This document shows positions 5,262-7,006 of a stretch of DNA of 7,006 nt, one piece after another. Both the position numbers and the translations under genes were made by a program. The notes under the pieces are model-generated. The model did no database searches. It saw nothing but the letters and a program-made list of their open reading frames with translations, and was not told the DNA's origin. The first letter of the stretch is position 1. Each line of letters begins with the position of its first letter. Origin of the DNA: Planctomycetes bacterium UBA4800 (lineage in GTDB: Bacteria > Planctomycetota > UBA8108 > UBA8890 > UBA8898); contig DHGK01000239.1 of the NCBI GenBank assembly GCA_002402755.1, forward strand, positions 1-7,006, in the 5' to 3' direction.

Positions 5262-7006
5262 TCGCTTCCTCTCCCGGCACGATGCCGAAGAATTCCCTGG
5301 CCAGACGCTTCGTCAGGCCGCCGAGCGCGCCTTGCTTGAGCGCGAGGCGCGTGAGCTGCCGCTCCATGACCTCGTTGAGCTTGCCGTCGTTCGCGACCCG
5401 GGCACGCTCCAGCGCCTCGGTCTGCGCGCTGATCTCGGACTGCATGTCGCGCAGCATGAGCCCCTCGGCAACGGGCGGCACCAGGACGAGCCTCTGCTGC
5501 CCCTGCCGGTCCTCCTGCCGCCCCTCCTGGCGCTGCGCGAGCTCCTTCTTGAGGACGGCGAGCAGCTTCTCGATCTTGGCGATGACCTCGGCGGCGAGCA
5601 TCTGCGTGTAGGCGCCCGTGTCCTCGCGGCCGAGCGCGTCCTTGATCTGGCTCATGTCGCCGAGCACATCCTCGACCAGAAACGCGAAGACGCGGGCCTT
5701 CTCGTCGTCGAGGAGCCGCCTGACCTTCTCGCCCTCCTCCATGAGGCCCGCGTGCCCCTGCGCGGCCTGGCGGAGCCGCAGGATCGCGTTACGCGAGAGC
5801 TTCCCGTCGGTGCGCGATTCCTCGGCCTTGAGGATCTCGCCGAGGACATCGCGCCCCCCGTCGCGGAGCTTGACGAGGAGGGCCACCATGTTCGTCAGGG
5901 CCTCCTCCTGCTTGAGCCGCGCGAGCTCCTCCTCCTCCTGCCCGATCTCCTCCGCCGCGCGGGCCAGCTCCTCCTCGGCCTCTTCCTGCGCGTCTGCGCC
6001 GCGCTCGCCCTCGCCGGACTGGAAGTCCTGCGCGGCGCGATCCATCCGGCCGCCCGCGCGCTCGACGCGGCCGCCCGCGCGCTTGAGCGCGCCGTCGGAC
6101 TTCTCCTTGAGGCCGCGCGCCATGTCCTTGGTCTTTCGCGCCAGCTCCTCCTGCGCGCGCGCGACCTTCTCCAGGTCGTGCCGCTTGAGCTGCTTCAGGG
6201 CCGCCTCCTTGAGGGCGTCCTTGGCCGCCGCGAGCTCGCGCGCCGCCTCGCCCGCCTGCCGGCTCCCCGCCTCGCTGCGCTCTCCGAAGGACGCCGAGGC
6301 CTGACGCATCGCCTCGCCGGCCCGATCGACGGAACGGGCCGCATCGGCAAGCGGCTGCGCGCGGTCCTTTCGCTGGAGGCGGGCGGCCCGCGCCTTCATC
6401 GCCTCGGCAAGCGCGGCGGCTTTCTCCTTGATCCCCTCCTGCACGGCCTTGGCGCGCTCGAACTTGTCGCGCCGCCCGAGCGCCTCCGCGGCCCCGGCCA
6501 GGCTCTTCTCGGCCTTCCCGAGCTCTTCCGATGCCCGCTCCTGCCCCTCGGCCGCCTGTTTTCCCTCGCCGGCCTGCAGGCTCCGAACGGCGCGCTCCAT
6601 GGCCTGCGCCGCGTTCTTGAGCGCCTCGGACGCCTCCTGGCCGGCGCGCGGAGCTCCGGCCGTCTCCGCGGCCGCGGCCTCGCGCGCGAGCTCGCGCGCC
6701 TGGTGCTCGATCTCGGCCTGCGCGGGCGCGAACGGCGCGAGCGCGGCGCCCTTGGCCGTCTTGTCCCTCATCTGGCGGAGCGCCCGCGCGGCATTCCGGC
6801 GCTGCGCATCATCATCCATCGCGGCGGCGGCGCGCAGCTCCTCTGCCGCCGCCTTGTCGCCGAGGACGTTCTCCGCCGCCGCCGCCAGGTCTTCCACGCC
6901 CTTGCGCGTGTCGGCGTTGATCTCGCTGCGCGCGACCTGTTCGAGCAGCGCCTCGGCCTGCTGCCTGAGCGGCGCGAGGTCCGCCTCGGACGGCGCCGCC
7001 TCGGTC
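5239..7006 (-). CDS. Very long Ala/Glu/Lys/Arg-rich coiled-coil protein (3' part, N-terminus outside window)
   Basis: 588 complete codons are visible and the frame is open to the window edge, so the GTG near 6897 is not the real start. Nearly the whole visible protein is predicted alpha-helix with coiled-coil character, dense in Ala, Glu, Lys, Arg and Gln. I find no Trp, no Cys and a single Tyr. An exact heptad duplication (KRAGGRVERAGGRMDRA) lies around 6040-6095. A more ordered section follows (ALTNMVALLVKLRDGGRDVLGEI, about 5845-5910). The C-terminal block contains LVLVPPVAEGLMLRDMQSEI, a QTEALERARV helix and LTRLALKQGALGGLTKRLA. This order of long coiled coil then PxxEGLMLRDMQ resembles large planctomycete proteins of unknown function, some with an N-terminal membrane domain (DUF4175-like); that part cannot be seen here. 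It is the first visible gene of the operon with the linker and toroid genes. Structural or tethering role is inferred. Confidence 0.8.
   Translation of the reverse strand, partial: TEAAPSEADLAPLRQQAEALLEQVARSEINADTRKGVEDLAAAAENVLGDKAAAEELRAAAAMDDDAQRRNAARALRQMRDKTAKGAALAPFAPAQAEIEHQARELAREAAAAETAGAPRAGQEASEALKNAAQAMERAVRSLQAGEGKQAAEGQERASEELGKAEKSLAGAAEALGRRDKFERAKAVQEGIKEKAAALAEAMKARAARLQRKDRAQPLADAARSVDRAGEAMRQASASFGERSEAGSRQAGEAARELAAAKDALKEAALKQLKRHDLEKVARAQEELARKTKDMARGLKEKSDGALKRAGGRVERAGGRMDRAAQDFQSGEGERGADAQEEAEEELARAAEEIGQEEEELARLKQEEALTNMVALLVKLRDGGRDVLGEILKAEESRTDGKLSRNAILRLRQAAQGHAGLMEEGEKVRRLLDDEKARVFAFLVEDVLGDMSQIKDALGREDTGAYTQMLAAEVIAKIEKLLAVLKKELAQRQEGRQEDRQGQQRLVLVPPVAEGLMLRDMQSEISAQTEALERARVANDGKLNEVMERQLTRLALKQGALGGLTKRLAREFFGIVPGEEANEPARKE
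5268..5275 (-). promoter_or_regulatory. Ribosome binding site of the linker-protein gene, inside the upstream gene
   Basis: The minus strand reads GGGAGAGG six bases before the ATG at 5261. The site lies within the last codons of the coiled-coil gene, consistent with translational coupling, and supports the start at 5261 despite the 23-bp overlap. Confidence 0.6.
6047..6083 (-). repeat. Duplicated 16-bp segment with 21-bp period inside the coiled-coil gene
   Basis: CGGCCGCCCGCGCGCT occurs at 6047-6062 and again at 6068-6083. The 21-bp period equals exactly one coiled-coil heptad and encodes the repeated RAGGR unit, suggesting local growth of the coiled coil by slippage or unequal exchange in heptad steps. 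Confidence 0.7.

Overview
The window is very GC-rich and every gene I can support lies on the minus strand, so transcription runs from high to low coordinates. Organism: most likely a bacterium of the Planctomycetota or a close relative in the PVC group. This is an inference from three proteins (about 3493-7006) with sequence features I associate with planctomycete genomes, and from high GC with frequent GTG starts. No rRNA or other phylogenetic marker is present, so the assignment is tentative.

Layout in order of transcription. (1) 7006-3493 holds three overlapping genes. First is the 3' part of a very long Ala/Glu/Lys/Arg-rich coiled-coil protein. Second is an exported protein with a short helical domain, a Ser/Gly and Lys/Glu/Pro linker, and a conserved-looking C-terminal block. 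Third is an alpha-toroid protein of the prenyltransferase/squalene-oxidase repeat type that lacks cyclase catalytic motifs. Overlaps of 23 bp and 4 bp indicate one translationally coupled operon whose 5' end lies outside the window. Its function is unknown to me. (2) 3492-2796 is about 700 bp without a credible gene. It contains two copies of a 155-bp direct repeat (88% identical) and short arrays of CACGAAG-type units in both orientations, which look like a dispersed intergenic element. (3) 2795-805 holds a CNNM/CorC-type membrane protein with a CBS pair, followed by recO with overlapping stop and start codons. (4) 804-633 is a short spacer with a perfect TATAAT -10 box. (5) 632-1 is the 5' part of an exported TPR protein of the BamD/YbgF type, with a strong ribosome binding site and a GTG start; it runs off the window.

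The CNNM-RecO-TPR side looks like housekeeping: ion transport or membrane homeostasis, recombinational repair, and envelope assembly. The coiled-coil/linker/toroid side is the least understood part. Its partners probably work together at or outside the cytoplasmic membrane. Many long reading frames on the plus strand exist only because GC-rich codons rarely produce stops on the opposite strand; I treat them as shadows.
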